This document shows, piece by piece, positions 53,744-62,506 of a stretch of 64,000 nucleotides of DNA; the first letter of the stretch is position 1, and each line of letters opens with the position of its first letter. Under the pieces are notes generated by a model. The model saw only the letters and a list, made by a program, of their open reading frames with translations. It ran no database searches and was not told the origin of the DNA. Both the position numbers and the translations under genes were made by a program. Source of the stretch: Marinococcus luteus (GTDB taxonomy: Bacteria > Bacillota > Bacilli > Bacillales > Marinococcaceae). Location: assembly GCF_900106595.1 (NCBI RefSeq), contig NZ_FNNC01000001.1, forward strand, positions 682,001 through 746,000, written 5' to 3'.

Positions 53744-53831
53744 ATTTGATCATCCAGGCAATCAGGCTCTTATCCCTCCGGTTTTTTGGGAAAAGAATAA
53801 GAGCTCAGCATACAATTGAAAGGAGGAAAAT

Positions 53832-55424
53832 ATGAAATACGATATAGTCATCATCGGCGCCGGACACAATGGCCTCGCCGCCGCCATTCAGCTTGCCAAG
53901 CAGGGAAAGCAGGTGCTCGTCCTGGAGAAGGAGCCCCGTCCCGGAGGAGCCGCTAAATCCGGAGAAGTAGCCGCTCCCGGCTTTATTCATGATTTATTTT
54001 CCATGAACATCAGCTTGTTTTTGAAATCCCGATTTTATGTAGAAAATCAGCACGAGCTCGCCGCGAACGGCTTTAATCCGGTCTACAGCCCCCACCCGTA
54101 CGCAAGCGTTTTTCCTGATGGCGACGGTCTCGCTATTGATACGGATGCAGAGAAAACGCACCAAAACCTCGCCAGCTATTCCACCACTGATGCAGAGGCC
54201 TGGAAAGAATTTGATGCCTTATATGATCAGGTGGCTCCTTATTTGTATAAACTCATGCAGCGGGAGCTCCCCTCTCTCCGCGCCGGCCTCATCATATTCA
54301 GGGCACTCCTTGACCTGAAAATAAAAACCGCCCTGAAGGTCTCCAGCCAGCTTGCCAAATCTCCCCGGCAGTTTGCTGATTCCTGGTTTGAAAGCGATAA
54401 AGTAAAATCACTGGTCGTTCCCTGGGGATACCAAATGGACTATGCACCAGATATCAGCGGAGGAGCCGCTTTTCCTTTAATAGAAGCGGTGGGTCACTAC
54501 CGGGAGGGAATTCCATTCGCCCGCGGCGGGATCCAAACGATGATTCAGGCGATGGTAGCAATGCTCGAAGCGAGAGGCGGCGTCCTGCAAACCGATACCT
54601 GGGTAAATGAAGTATACGTCGAAGACGGCGACGCCAGGGGAGTAATCCTGGATGACGGCACGTATATAGAAGCCGGGGACGTGATTGGCACCGTTACCCC
54701 AACCCAGATAGCCGGTCACCTTATTGATACCAAACACCTTCCGGCCTCCTTTGTTTCTAAAGCAACGAATTATCAATACGGGCCGAAGACGATGGTCATT
54801 CACCTTGCGCTGAACGAGCCAATCCAGTGGACGGCTGGAGAAGAAATTGCCCAATCCGCTTATGTGCATGTAGCACCGTACGTGGAGGACCTGGCCCGCA
54901 CCCATACCCAGGCGCTGAATGACATTCTGCCGAACAGCCCCCTGCTGATCGTCGGCCAGCCAAGCGCCATCGATGCCAGCAGAGCACCGGAAGGAAAGGC
55001 GGCGGTATGGATCATGGTTCGCTCCCTTCCTGCTCACCCTAAACACGATGCGCTAAATGAGATGGAGCCGGGTCCCTGGTCCTCCATCAAAGAGCAGTAC
55101 GCCGACCGAATCATCGACAAACTGGCGGAATATGCTCCCGGGGTGAAGGACACGATCACAGGTCGGCACGTCTTTTCACCGGAGGATCTGCCGAAGGAGG
55201 ATCCGAACCTTGTCGAAGGTGACCATATGGCCGGCAGCCATCAGCTGTTTCAGCATTTTCTTTTCCGCCCTGTCGTGGGCTACTCCCGTTACCAAACACC
55301 GATTAATCATTTCTATATGATCGGGGCATCCACATGGCCTGGCGGAGGATTAAACGCAGGTTCCGGATATTTGCTGGGGAAAAAGCTAAAAAGCAAGTCC
55401 TTCTTTAAGTTTTCGGCTTTGTAA
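53832..55424 (+). CDS. CrtI-superfamily FAD oxidoreductase (PYROXD2-like)
   Basis: 530 residues, ATG behind GAAAGGAGG. FAD motif DIVIIGAGHNGLAAAIQLAKQG with LEKEPRPGGAAKS; C-terminal SRYQTPINHFYMIGASTWPGGGLNAGSGY, close to the end signature of CrtI-type proteins. The GHNGL and ASTWPGGGLNAGSG forms are those of PYROXD2-like enzymes rather than phytoene desaturases. Substrate unknown; it is divergent from ohrR and shares the intergenic region with the OhrR operator. Confidence 0.83.
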   Translation: MKYDIVIIGAGHNGLAAAIQLAKQGKQVLVLEKEPRPGGAAKSGEVAAPGFIHDLFSMNISLFLKSRFYVENQHELAANGFNPVYSPHPYASVFPDGDGLAIDTDAEKTHQNLASYSTTDAEAWKEFDALYDQVAPYLYKLMQRELPSLRAGLIIFRALLDLKIKTALKVSSQLAKSPRQFADSWFESDKVKSLVVPWGYQMDYAPDISGGAAFPLIEAVGHYREGIPFARGGIQTMIQAMVAMLEARGGVLQTDTWVNEVYVEDGDARGVILDDGTYIEAGDVIGTVTPTQIAGHLIDTKHLPASFVSKATNYQYGPKTMVIHLALNEPIQWTAGEEIAQSAYVHVAPYVEDLARTHTQALNDILPNSPLLIVGQPSAIDASRAPEGKAAVWIMVRSLPAHPKHDALNEMEPGPWSSIKEQYADRIIDKLAEYAPGVKDTITGRHVFSPEDLPKEDPNLVEGDHMAGSHQLFQHFLFRPVVGYSRYQTPINHFYMIGASTWPGGGLNAGSGYLLGKKLKSKSFFKFSAL

Positions 55425-55513
55425 TTGGAGCGCTGTCGCCTATATTTTCCATCTCTTAAATAGTTCATTTGAAAAACCTGCAAGAGTTTGTCCACTCCAA
55501 GGAGGAAATTTAT

Positions 55514-56509
55514 ATGAAAGCTATTGTAGCGAAAAAATACGGTTCAGCAGAAGTTCTTCAGCTCAAGGAAGTAGAAAAACCTATTCCCAAGAACGATGAA
55601 GTACTGATTAAAGTATATGCAACTACTGTAACAGCCGGAGACTGTGAGCTGCGCCAGTTCAAAATGCCAGCCTTGTTTTGGCTGCCCTTGAGAATTTATT
55701 TTGGCATAATCAAACCAAGAATTAATATATTGGGACAAGAGCTATCCGGGGAAATTGAATCTGTTGGTAAAGAGGTTACTGAATTTAAAAAGGGAGACTT
55801 GGTTTTTGGTTCTACCCAGATAAGGTTCGGTGCTTATGCCGAGTACGTTTGTCTGCCGAGCAAATATGCAATAGTGATTAAGCCAGACAATATGAGCTTT
55901 GAAGAAGCTGCTGTCCTCCCTACTGGAGGTCTAAATGCATTACATTTCATTAGAAAAGCAAATATCCAACAAGGACAAAAGGTTCTTATCGTTGGAGCTG
56001 CTGGAAGTATAGGTACTTTAGCAGTACAGATGGCCAAATCAGCTGGAGCTGAAGTAACTTGTATTGACAGCACGGAGAAATTAGATATGCTTCGCTCCAT
56101 TGGTGCAGCCCATGTTATTGATTACACTCAAGAAGATTTCACTAAAAGCAGTAAGAATTACGATGTAATTATAGACGTAGTTGGAAAAAGTCCGTATGCA
56201 CGAACAGTAAAGTCACTGAACCAAAATGGACGTTATATTTTAGGCAGTCCAAGTCTTCCAGGGATGATCAGAGGGCTGTGGACTTCAATGACATCAGACA
56301 AGAAAATTTTATTTGAGTTAGCAGGTTATAAAAAAGAAGACTTATTTCATCTCAAAGAACTTTTTCAAGCTGGAAAGATTAAACCGGTCATAGATAGACG
56401 CTATCCATTGAAACAAATGTCAGAGGCACACAGGTATGTTGATCAACAGCACAAAAAAGGGAATATCGTGATCACAATCTCGGAACAGCCTACAGGTCAA
56501 GGCTATTGA
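55514..56509 (+). CDS. NAD(P)-dependent quinone oxidoreductase / zinc-free MDR
   Basis: 331 residues from ATG 55514 (AAGGAGG upstream). Medium-chain dehydrogenase fold with AKKYGSAEVLQLKEVEKP, nucleotide loop VLIVGAAGSIGTLAVQMAKSAGAEVTCI and no catalytic zinc cysteines, hence a quinone-oxidoreductase-type enzyme. Codon use and base composition are visibly more AT-rich than in the first 55 kb, marking the beginning of the accessory segment. Confidence 0.88.
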   Translation: MKAIVAKKYGSAEVLQLKEVEKPIPKNDEVLIKVYATTVTAGDCELRQFKMPALFWLPLRIYFGIIKPRINILGQELSGEIESVGKEVTEFKKGDLVFGSTQIRFGAYAEYVCLPSKYAIVIKPDNMSFEEAAVLPTGGLNALHFIRKANIQQGQKVLIVGAAGSIGTLAVQMAKSAGAEVTCIDSTEKLDMLRSIGAAHVIDYTQEDFTKSSKNYDVIIDVVGKSPYARTVKSLNQNGRYILGSPSLPGMIRGLWTSMTSDKKILFELAGYKKEDLFHLKELFQAGKIKPVIDRRYPLKQMSEAHRYVDQQHKKGNIVITISEQPTGQGY

Positions 56510-56595
56510 GTTCCATTAGGGTGACCAGACAGCTTTTGCTTTTAAACGATACGATATACACATTTAAAATTTTCTTATAACAGCACATCGAACAA

Positions 56596-56628
56596 AAGGC
56601 TTGCTGGAAGAAACCAGCAAGCCTTTTT
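56596..56628 (+). terminator. Terminator of the quinone oxidoreductase gene
   Basis: AAGGCTTGCTGG-AAGAAA-CCAGCAAGCC followed by TTTTT. Confidence 0.88.
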
Positions 56629-56746
56629 AAACGTAATGGAAAAACGCCGGTGGTAAAAATCGGTGAACTCTCAAAAAACGTACTTTTGGGTAGGCATACA
56701 CATAAAGAAGCCAATCTTGGCACAGTTTGGCTTCTTTATGTGTATG
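56614..56746. repeat. Diverged repeat, copy A, with 20-bp perfect inverted repeat
   Basis: Begins with CCAGCAAGCCTTTTT and carries CTCTCAAAAAACGTACTTTT, then a perfect 20-bp inverted repeat (CATACACATAAAGAAGCCAA at 56695-56714 and its complement at 56727-56746). Copies B and C repeat the order GTACTTTT followed 15-20 bp later by a hairpin. Confidence 0.5.
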
Positions 56747-56796
56747 TTGCCGATGTGCTGCAAGAAAATCAGTCATAGCGAGGATACATCAATGCT

Positions 56797-57060
56797 TTGT
56801 TTTTCGCCGGAATGATGATTGGAGGTGTTCTCTGCTTCCGGTTTGAAAAAGATCTTCAAGTAAAAGCCCGGTATTTTTTAATCGACAGCTCCTTTTGTGT
56901 TGCGGCATTCACCTTTTGGTTCGCGTTTCCAACTTCCAGCTTTTTCGCCCTGCTCATTTCCATTTTGATCGTTATTCCAACACAGGTTCAGGAAGTCACG
57001 CAGATTACTCTGATTATCGATAAATCTCCTTTTTATCATAAGAACTTTTTTATTTCGTAG
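56797..57060 (+). pseudogene. Membrane-protein fragment
   Basis: An open stretch from a TTG without Shine-Dalgarno, with three hydrophobic segments (MMIGGVLCFRF, FCVAAFTFWFAF, FFALLISILIVIP). It resembles a truncated multi-spanning membrane protein. Beginning and end look broken. Confidence 0.4.
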
Positions 57061-57142
57061 TAAAATAAGCTCGTCTAATATAAACATTAAGATGTACGTA
57101 GTATGATTTCGGGAATATATAAACAACGAGAGCTGGCAGTGA

Positions 57143-57268
57143 TTAGGTGACCGCTGCGTGCGGGGATCGCCTGCAAAAGACCAGTTTTCGATCGTATTCG
57201 ACATTGTTTCGCGCGTAATCGACTCGGACCCGCTCGCATTTGAATGTATGAAAGGAGGAACAGAATGA
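57143..57268 (+). pseudogene. C-terminal remnant of a regulator-like gene
   Basis: The frame opens after a TGA at 57140-57142 and ends with a TGA overlapping the next ATG. It reads coherently (AKDQFSIVFDIVSRVIDSDP), a type of ending seen in TetR-family regulators. The gene following it would have been coupled to it. TetR identity is a guess. Confidence 0.4.
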
Positions 57269-58425
57269 AGGTTTTAATTGTTGGCGGCGGTATCGCCGGC
57301 TTAACACTAGCCGATTGCCTGCTTCGCTCGGGACACAGCGTAACTATCTTGGAGAAAGCGTCAAAGCTTCGCACAGAAGGCTATATGATCGATTTTTTCG
57401 GTCCGGGATACGCGGCAGCTGAAAAAATGGGGCTGCTGCAGGAGCTGGAGAAGATTCATTATCCAATCGAATCATTGAAGTTTCTGAACCCGGATGGGAA
57501 GGAGAAATCATCCATTCCCTACCAGTCCCTGCGAAATATGGTTCAGAATAAGCACTACAATTTCATGCGGGGAGAGTTAGAACGCCTTTTATATAATCGT
57601 ATCAAAGCGCAGGTTGATTTTCGCTTCGGAACCACGGTTCAATCTATTACACAGCGTTCCGAAGAGGTAGATGTCACCATTTCCGACGGGTCCTCTCTCC
57701 CCTGTGATCTGCTGGTAGGAGCCGACGGTATTCATTCCAAGGTTCGTTCATTAATTTTTGGAAACGATCCATCTCCTCTCCATTTCCTTGGTTATAACAC
57801 CGCTGCCTTTATTTTGGACGCGAAACAAATGGAAAAGAAATACCATCATTCTTTTAATATGTTGATACGTCCCAATCGGCAGGTTACGGTCTATCCTATC
57901 AGTGGGGGGAGACTGGCCACTTTTTTCTTATATAAATCACCTAAACTGGAAAAGCCGATTACCAGAGAAGCGATTGCCCGGGATCTTCGGTCCCATTATG
58001 GTGATCTGGGATGGATTATACCCGAACTGCTCGATTCGGTCGAAAAAGCGTCGGATCTATACTTTGACGAAGTTTCTCAGGTTCAGATGCCTGAATGGAC
58101 AAAAGGACGCGTGACCCTGATAGGCGATGCTTGCCAGGCAGTCTCCTTGATCGCAGGACAAGGAGCTTCCATGGCGATGGCCGGGGCCTGGGTCCTTTCC
58201 CGCGAAATTGAAAAAGATACGGATCTTTCCGCTGCCCTGCAGCATTATGAGCGCCTGATGCAGCCTGCCATTGCTGACATCCAACAATCCGGCAGGCGGT
58301 TTGCGAAATGGTTTGCGCCAGAAAATCATGTGACCCTTTGGATCCGGGAGATCGGTATGCGGTTAGTTTTCACTCCTCCAATCCGCCGATTCATTAATCT
58401 GAATAGAACGAAGCTTCCTGAATAG
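57265..58425 (+). CDS. FAD-dependent monooxygenase (PHBH/TetX-like fold)
   Basis: 386 residues from ATG 57265, behind AAAGGAGG. FAD motifs: LIVGGGIAGLTLADCLL, the DG loop LLVGADGIHSKVR and the GD loop TLIGDACQAVSLIAGQGASMA. No membrane segments. Such enzymes hydroxylate aromatic compounds or modify antibiotics; substrate is not deducible. It survives intact next to a decayed upstream gene. Confidence 0.85.
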   Translation: MKVLIVGGGIAGLTLADCLLRSGHSVTILEKASKLRTEGYMIDFFGPGYAAAEKMGLLQELEKIHYPIESLKFLNPDGKEKSSIPYQSLRNMVQNKHYNFMRGELERLLYNRIKAQVDFRFGTTVQSITQRSEEVDVTISDGSSLPCDLLVGADGIHSKVRSLIFGNDPSPLHFLGYNTAAFILDAKQMEKKYHHSFNMLIRPNRQVTVYPISGGRLATFFLYKSPKLEKPITREAIARDLRSHYGDLGWIIPELLDSVEKASDLYFDEVSQVQMPEWTKGRVTLIGDACQAVSLIAGQGASMAMAGAWVLSREIEKDTDLSAALQHYERLMQPAIADIQQSGRRFAKWFAPENHVTLWIREIGMRLVFTPPIRRFINLNRTKLPE

Positions 58426-58513
58426 TAATATACAACATACTGTCAGATGGTTTCTTGTTTTTTGAAGAGTCTCTTATGATCCATGCGACGATACCGAAAG
58501 TCGAGCCGGGCAT

Positions 58514-58624
58514 GAAAGTATTAAAGGAAAAGTGTATGTCAAATTGCTTTATGCACTAGGCGAACCGGACGACGTATCTCCTGTTTATAAAGCGAAACCG
58601 AATGAAGGATTGCTTTTGCGTTAA
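58514..58624 (+). pseudogene. C-terminal gene remnant, 36 codons
   Basis: Reads coherently (SIKGKVYVKLLYALGEPDDV, VYKAKPNEGLLLR) to a TAA but has no start; upstream frames are broken. Protein family not recognised. Confidence 0.35.
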
Positions 58625-58736
58625 TCGAGTCATTTCCTCCACAATAATAGAAAACATGATTAAAAGACTAAGAGTTGGCCTCCGTAAACGCTTAACTTTT
58701 AGTTTTTTATGAACGATGAAAGCTTTCTAGTTCCTT

Positions 58737-58927
58737 CCAGCAAGCCTTTTTGGACGGAATTGGAACAACGGCTTTCGTGCTCTTGATGTTCAGGAGATAT
58801 GAGTGGACCAAAACGTTCTTTATTCTACTAGGTTGGTTTCAAAAGTCAGATGAAGTCTCTCAAAAGGTGTACTTTTTGATATGGTATTAAAGAAAGAAGC
58901 CTCCCTCGTGAAAAAGTAGACTTCTTT
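58737..58927. repeat. Diverged repeat, copy B
   Basis: Starts with the same 15-mer CCAGCAAGCCTTTTT as copy A, then CTCTCAAAAGGTGTACTTTT at 58857-58876 and an AAAGAAG...CTTCTTT hairpin at 58893-58927; order as in copy A but with an insertion. Confidence 0.45.
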
Positions 58928-58941
58928 GCTCGAATCGAATA

Positions 58942-59106
58942 TTAATCCCTGTTTTTTTGCAAAATGAAATAGCTCCCAATACTCGATCCGAACCCACACC
59001 CTACGGCTGTTATCCAACTGCTTGATAGAGGTAGTAACCCTGCCAACAATCCATAAACAGCGATGCTCAACACACCGGCACTCAAGGAAAGCATAACTCG
59101 TTTCAT
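58942..59106 (-). CDS. Small membrane protein, 54 aa
   Basis: ATG complementary to 59104-59106 after GCAGGTGAT. Two hydrophobic helices (VMLSLSAGVLSIAVYGLLAG and WITAVGCGFGSSIGSYFIL). It lies downstream of the next membrane-protein gene on the same strand, 66 bp away, so the pair may be co-transcribed. Not recognised. Confidence 0.6.
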   Translation of the reverse strand: MKRVMLSLSAGVLSIAVYGLLAGLLPLSSSWITAVGCGFGSSIGSYFILQKNRD

Positions 59107-59172
59107 ATGTATCACCTGCTTCTCTCTATGGACTCCTGTCTTTCGTTCAGCTACCGGCTTCCCTCAGGTCTG

Positions 59173-59583
59173 TTAAACCCCAAGCCATTGCATACCACTC
59201 ATAATAAGCATATACCACACTAGAATTCCTCCTAAAATCCACCAATCATACCGATAATCATCTTTATTACTGCTCTCGTTTTTCCATAGATATGTACCAA
59301 TACCTAAGTAAAGCAAACAAAAGGGAAAAACAATAAAAAGGAAGCTCCAGTGGCGCGATGGCGTCATATCCAAGTTTATGCTGGGAATTAAAACAACAAC
59401 GGCCACGACAACAAACCCCAGTGATACTTTTCGATGGGCCTCATTCGCATAATTTTGCAAACGATCCTGCCCATTGCGCTTCACATACCAACGACGCGTT
59501 AGAGTCATCGTTAAGGCCATGCCGCCCGCAAACAAAAACAAAAACGAGAACAGTTCCACGAGAAACCATAAATTTTCATTCAT
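59173..59583 (-). CDS. Membrane protein of unknown function, 136 aa
   Basis: Four hydrophobic segments (VELFSFLFLFAGGMALTMTL, VSLGFVVVAVVVLIPSIN, FLFIVFPFCLLYLGIGTYLW, WWILGGILVWYMLIM) with basic loops. No family recognised; small integral membrane proteins of this size in Bacilli are often of unknown role. ATG is preceded by GAGCC, a weak ribosome-binding site. Confidence 0.65.
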   Translation of the reverse strand: MNENLWFLVELFSFLFLFAGGMALTMTLTRRWYVKRNGQDRLQNYANEAHRKVSLGFVVVAVVVLIPSINLDMTPSRHWSFLFIVFPFCLLYLGIGTYLWKNESSNKDDYRYDWWILGGILVWYMLIMSGMQWLGV

Positions 59584-60050
59584 TAGGCTCCTGCCCTTCT
59601 ATTTTTTTCTTCATAATACCATCTAAGAAAAGGAAAAGAATATCTCGAAAAGTGGGATTACTGTTCAATCAACCCTAGAGAAATGCCCGCGTTCTTTAGG
59701 ATTTATTAGAACCTTATTAAAGTCATAAAGGGGGTGATGATATTTGTTACTTTATATACGGTGCATGAAATTTTGGAAAGAAACAAAAATACCAACCATG
59801 ACGGCTGGTTAGCATGGCAAGTGTATAACGATTAAGGGAATAATCGGGGGGAGACGTATAACTCCCACGCTTAACCTATCACGCGTTGGCGCTATTGGCT
59901 ATGAGAACGCAAAGATCTTTACAAACACTTTAAAAACGCAGGGGAAGCACCTTTGCCTGTAGGAGAAACCAAGCGCCCGAGATATTCGTCGATTGATCAA
60001 TGCCAACCATTTCTTCCTCCCCTATTCTTTTTCTTGTACTATAAAAGAAT
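59584..60050. other. Non-coding / decayed interval
   Basis: No intact gene. A coherent but startless stretch at about 59850-59965 (LNLSRVGAIGYENAKIFTN) and an overlapping one in another frame suggest gene remains with a frameshift. Confidence 0.4.
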
Positions 60051-60572
60051 TTATATTAGCATATGATTATATACATATATATCTTCTCGTATAATGCTCG
60101 TTTTCCCTTTGCCGGCCGGCACAAAAATACGACGTCTTTCTTTAATTTCTTTCCACAAAAAATCGTTCAAGTTCTGCATAAAATAACCCGCACGCACAAA
60201 TGTATAGGGAATGCCTGATTTTTTTTTCTCCATTTTATAGTGATGAATAAATGGCATAAACTGCACATCCTTTAACGATAAATAAGAAATATGCTGAATG
60301 CCATGCTTTTTAGCCTGTTCTAAAAAGCTGCCGAATTGCAGATTATTTCCCGGGGGATACATTAAAAATATACGATCCACCTGCCCAAGAGCTTCATCAA
60401 ATGTATCAGGCTTGGAAAAATCAAGCGTTACAAATTCATAACCATCCCCAAATTCCGCTTTGGCTTTTTCGGGATTCCGCACAGCACCCACAAAAGGAAT
60501 ATTATTGGCCATCAGCTTTTGAGCAGCTTAAAATCCAACCTTTCCTGTAAAACCTGTAACTAAAACCTTCAT
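60051..60572 (-). pseudogene. NmrA-like NAD(P)-binding protein, interrupted and truncated
   Basis: The frame starts MKVLVTGFTGKVGF, then meets an in-frame TAA at codon 15, and continues as AAQKLMANNIPFVGAVRNPE with DRIFLMYPPG, ISYLSLKDVQF and IPYTFVRAGYFMQN, all typical of NmrA/azoreductase-type SDRs. It breaks off at about 170 codons; intact relatives have about 280. The stop codon and the missing C-terminal third make it a pseudogene. A downstream ATG after the stop could start a 153-codon product without the Rossmann loop. Confidence 0.8.
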
Positions 60573-60604
60573 GACCACTCCCCACCCCTTTAGGCAAAAC
60601 ACTG

Positions 60605-60731
60605 TCACAACTGTTCTGCGCCGCTCGTACGTCCTTTTTCCAGAACCACCGCTCGTCCCCGGTAATGGGGAAAGTTCATGCGCAAGTGCCATACCAACAA
60701 TACCGCCACCAATAATCAAAAAATCAATCAT
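60605..60731 (-). pseudogene. N-terminal fragment of an FAD-dependent oxidoreductase
   Basis: MIDFLIIGGGIVGMALAHEL is followed, after a one-base frame shift, by HYRGRAVVLEKGRTSGAEQ, the beta-2 strand and glutamate expected in a DAO/LhgO-type flavoprotein. The remainder of the gene is missing. Confidence 0.65.
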
Positions 60732-61009
60732 CTGTCTCACTCCTCTTTGGAAACCCTAATGGTGAATTTCAACAGTCTGCAAACAAGAAAGCATGGTCTA
60801 TGCCTCCAGGCTTTTTTTTTCTCATTCCCCACTCTCGAGTGGCATTTTTACTCCGAGGATATATATTCACCTACTGGCGTCCTCAATCAGGAAAGGAATT
60901 AAGTATAACCAGCCCACATCCGGCACAGCACAGGTGCGGGCTTTTTAAATGTTACGATCAGACAAGCCTCTGAGAACCATGATTAGTAGCGGTGCCAATA
61001 CAAAACAGC

Positions 61010-61765
61010 TCAGTCGTTTTTTGTTTCCTGTTTGTTCGCAAGACTGGACATTGTTTTGACAGCAAAGAAGGCAATAAGCCCGAAACCAACTTTATTCGTT
61101 AAGTCGGCGAAGTTATAAATGAGCTCTCGGGTCAATTGTACTTCAATTCCTGAATACAGTAATGTTACAGCGTATCCGATGGGATAAATAGCCCACCCGA
61201 TTAAAATGAAAAGCCGCATATTCATCAGGGCTTTTTTAATCGGTGCTGGTTTCTTTTTGGCTGCTGCCGTAACACTCGTATACAAAAGATAAATGATATA
61301 AAACCAAGCTGCCGTTCCAATGACAAAGCTCCATAACCCCAGCTGAGTGAATCCTCCAGCTGCATTAATGGATGTTTCACCAATGTAGCCGGATACGATC
61401 ATAATAACGTCTGCAATCAGGAGTTTTACCAAAAGAAGGTTTCCCACTTTTCCTTTTAAGCCAAGTAGGAGTGGGAACTTAATTAATAATAACGGAGTTG
61501 TAATAAGCCAATCGACATAACGTATTTCCGTCGGGAACGCTTCTATTTCTGAAACGAGTCCGGAGGTCCCCACCGCATCTTTCATAAAGTAATAATGCAC
61601 GGCTGCTACAAACGTCACAAGGCCAGCGACAGTTGCCGTCGAACGATATTCAGGATTAAGGCTGCTTCTTTCGACTAAAAAGAACAGAGTAGCAGCAGCC
61701 ATCCCAACGAAACCAACCCAGAACATATACTGTGTGGCAAGAACTAAAAGATTTACTTCTTCCAT
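61010..61765 (-). CDS. Light-driven proton-pump rhodopsin, Exiguobacterium (ESR) type
   Basis: 251 residues from ATG 61765, behind AAGGAGGG. Seven hydrophobic helices. Key residues fall exactly on ESR numbering: H57 (AAVHYYFMKD), proton acceptor D85 and T89 (RYVDWLITTPLLL), lysine K96 in place of the usual carboxylic proton donor, D221 and Schiff-base K225 (NFADLTNKVGFGL). Leu93 at the spectral tuning site predicts green-light absorption. The Asp-Thr-Lys motif with His57 marks an outward proton pump whose reprotonation uses the lysine. It stands alone in an AT-rich, gene-poor region; no blh-type carotene dioxygenase is adjacent. Confidence 0.96.
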   Translation of the reverse strand: MEEVNLLVLATQYMFWVGFVGMAAATLFFLVERSSLNPEYRSTATVAGLVTFVAAVHYYFMKDAVGTSGLVSEIEAFPTEIRYVDWLITTPLLLIKFPLLLGLKGKVGNLLLVKLLIADVIMIVSGYIGETSINAAGGFTQLGLWSFVIGTAAWFYIIYLLYTSVTAAAKKKPAPIKKALMNMRLFILIGWAIYPIGYAVTLLYSGIEVQLTRELIYNFADLTNKVGFGLIAFFAVKTMSSLANKQETKND

Positions 61766-61958
61766 TATACTTCCCTCCTTGGTCAAACTCTAAAATCATC
61801 CAGTGAAAGACCAGAAAACGGAGTACGAAGAGAATAAAAATACATAACTTCCTTCAATAATGAGGAAAGAAAATAATGTTCTTCCTGAGGATCGTGTATG
61901 AAAAAATAATGAATACGTGAACAAAATCACATAATAAAGTGCAGATGACTACATGAAA

Positions 61959-61995
61959 AATCAAATTGTTTTATCAACGATTAACAATTTTGATT
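61959..61995. promoter_or_regulatory. Inverted repeat upstream of the rhodopsin gene
   Basis: AATCAAATTGTT at 61959-61970 and AACAATTTTGATT at 61983-61995, complementary with one bulged base, 12-nt loop, about 195 bp upstream of the rhodopsin start. Confidence 0.4.
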
Positions 61996-62506
61996 CGATA
62001 ACCTCGTGTCTGGGAGACTTCTTTTTTTGTAACGAACAATAAGTCCTCCGCAAGCCCTAATAAATGACTCTAAAATATCAGGAGTAGTAAAAGCATACGA
62101 GGACCAAATATACTATTTAAACCATGAGCATTCACCTCCCTTTCCGTTCATTTTTTCATCATGAAATATGAGCGCCCATATATCATTTTCTATTTATTTC
62201 CATTCGTTTATGTGATTTAATTATACAATAAAAACAGAATTTTAAGAAAACATTAGACTCAAGAACATACTGGCCATTTATATGGTTCAGTTGAAAGATG
62301 AAATCATCCTTACGTATCACGGCGAGTATGATGAAACCCTTGATGTTCTTTCCTATTTTTCATCTGTCTTTTCATGTTACCGATGATGTGCAATCATAAG
62401 AAGGAGTGGATGGATTTATTGCAATCAATACCCACTTCGTTCATGATCGGCCCATGTCTTGACCTTATTTAAGCCTTTTCATTTTTAATGTAGTAAATAA
62501 TTAATG

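Noticed and set aside
53832-55424. Phytoene desaturase for the carotenoid pathway
   Set aside because: The N- and C-terminal signatures fit PYROXD2-like oxidoreductases better, and it is not near the carotenoid cluster.
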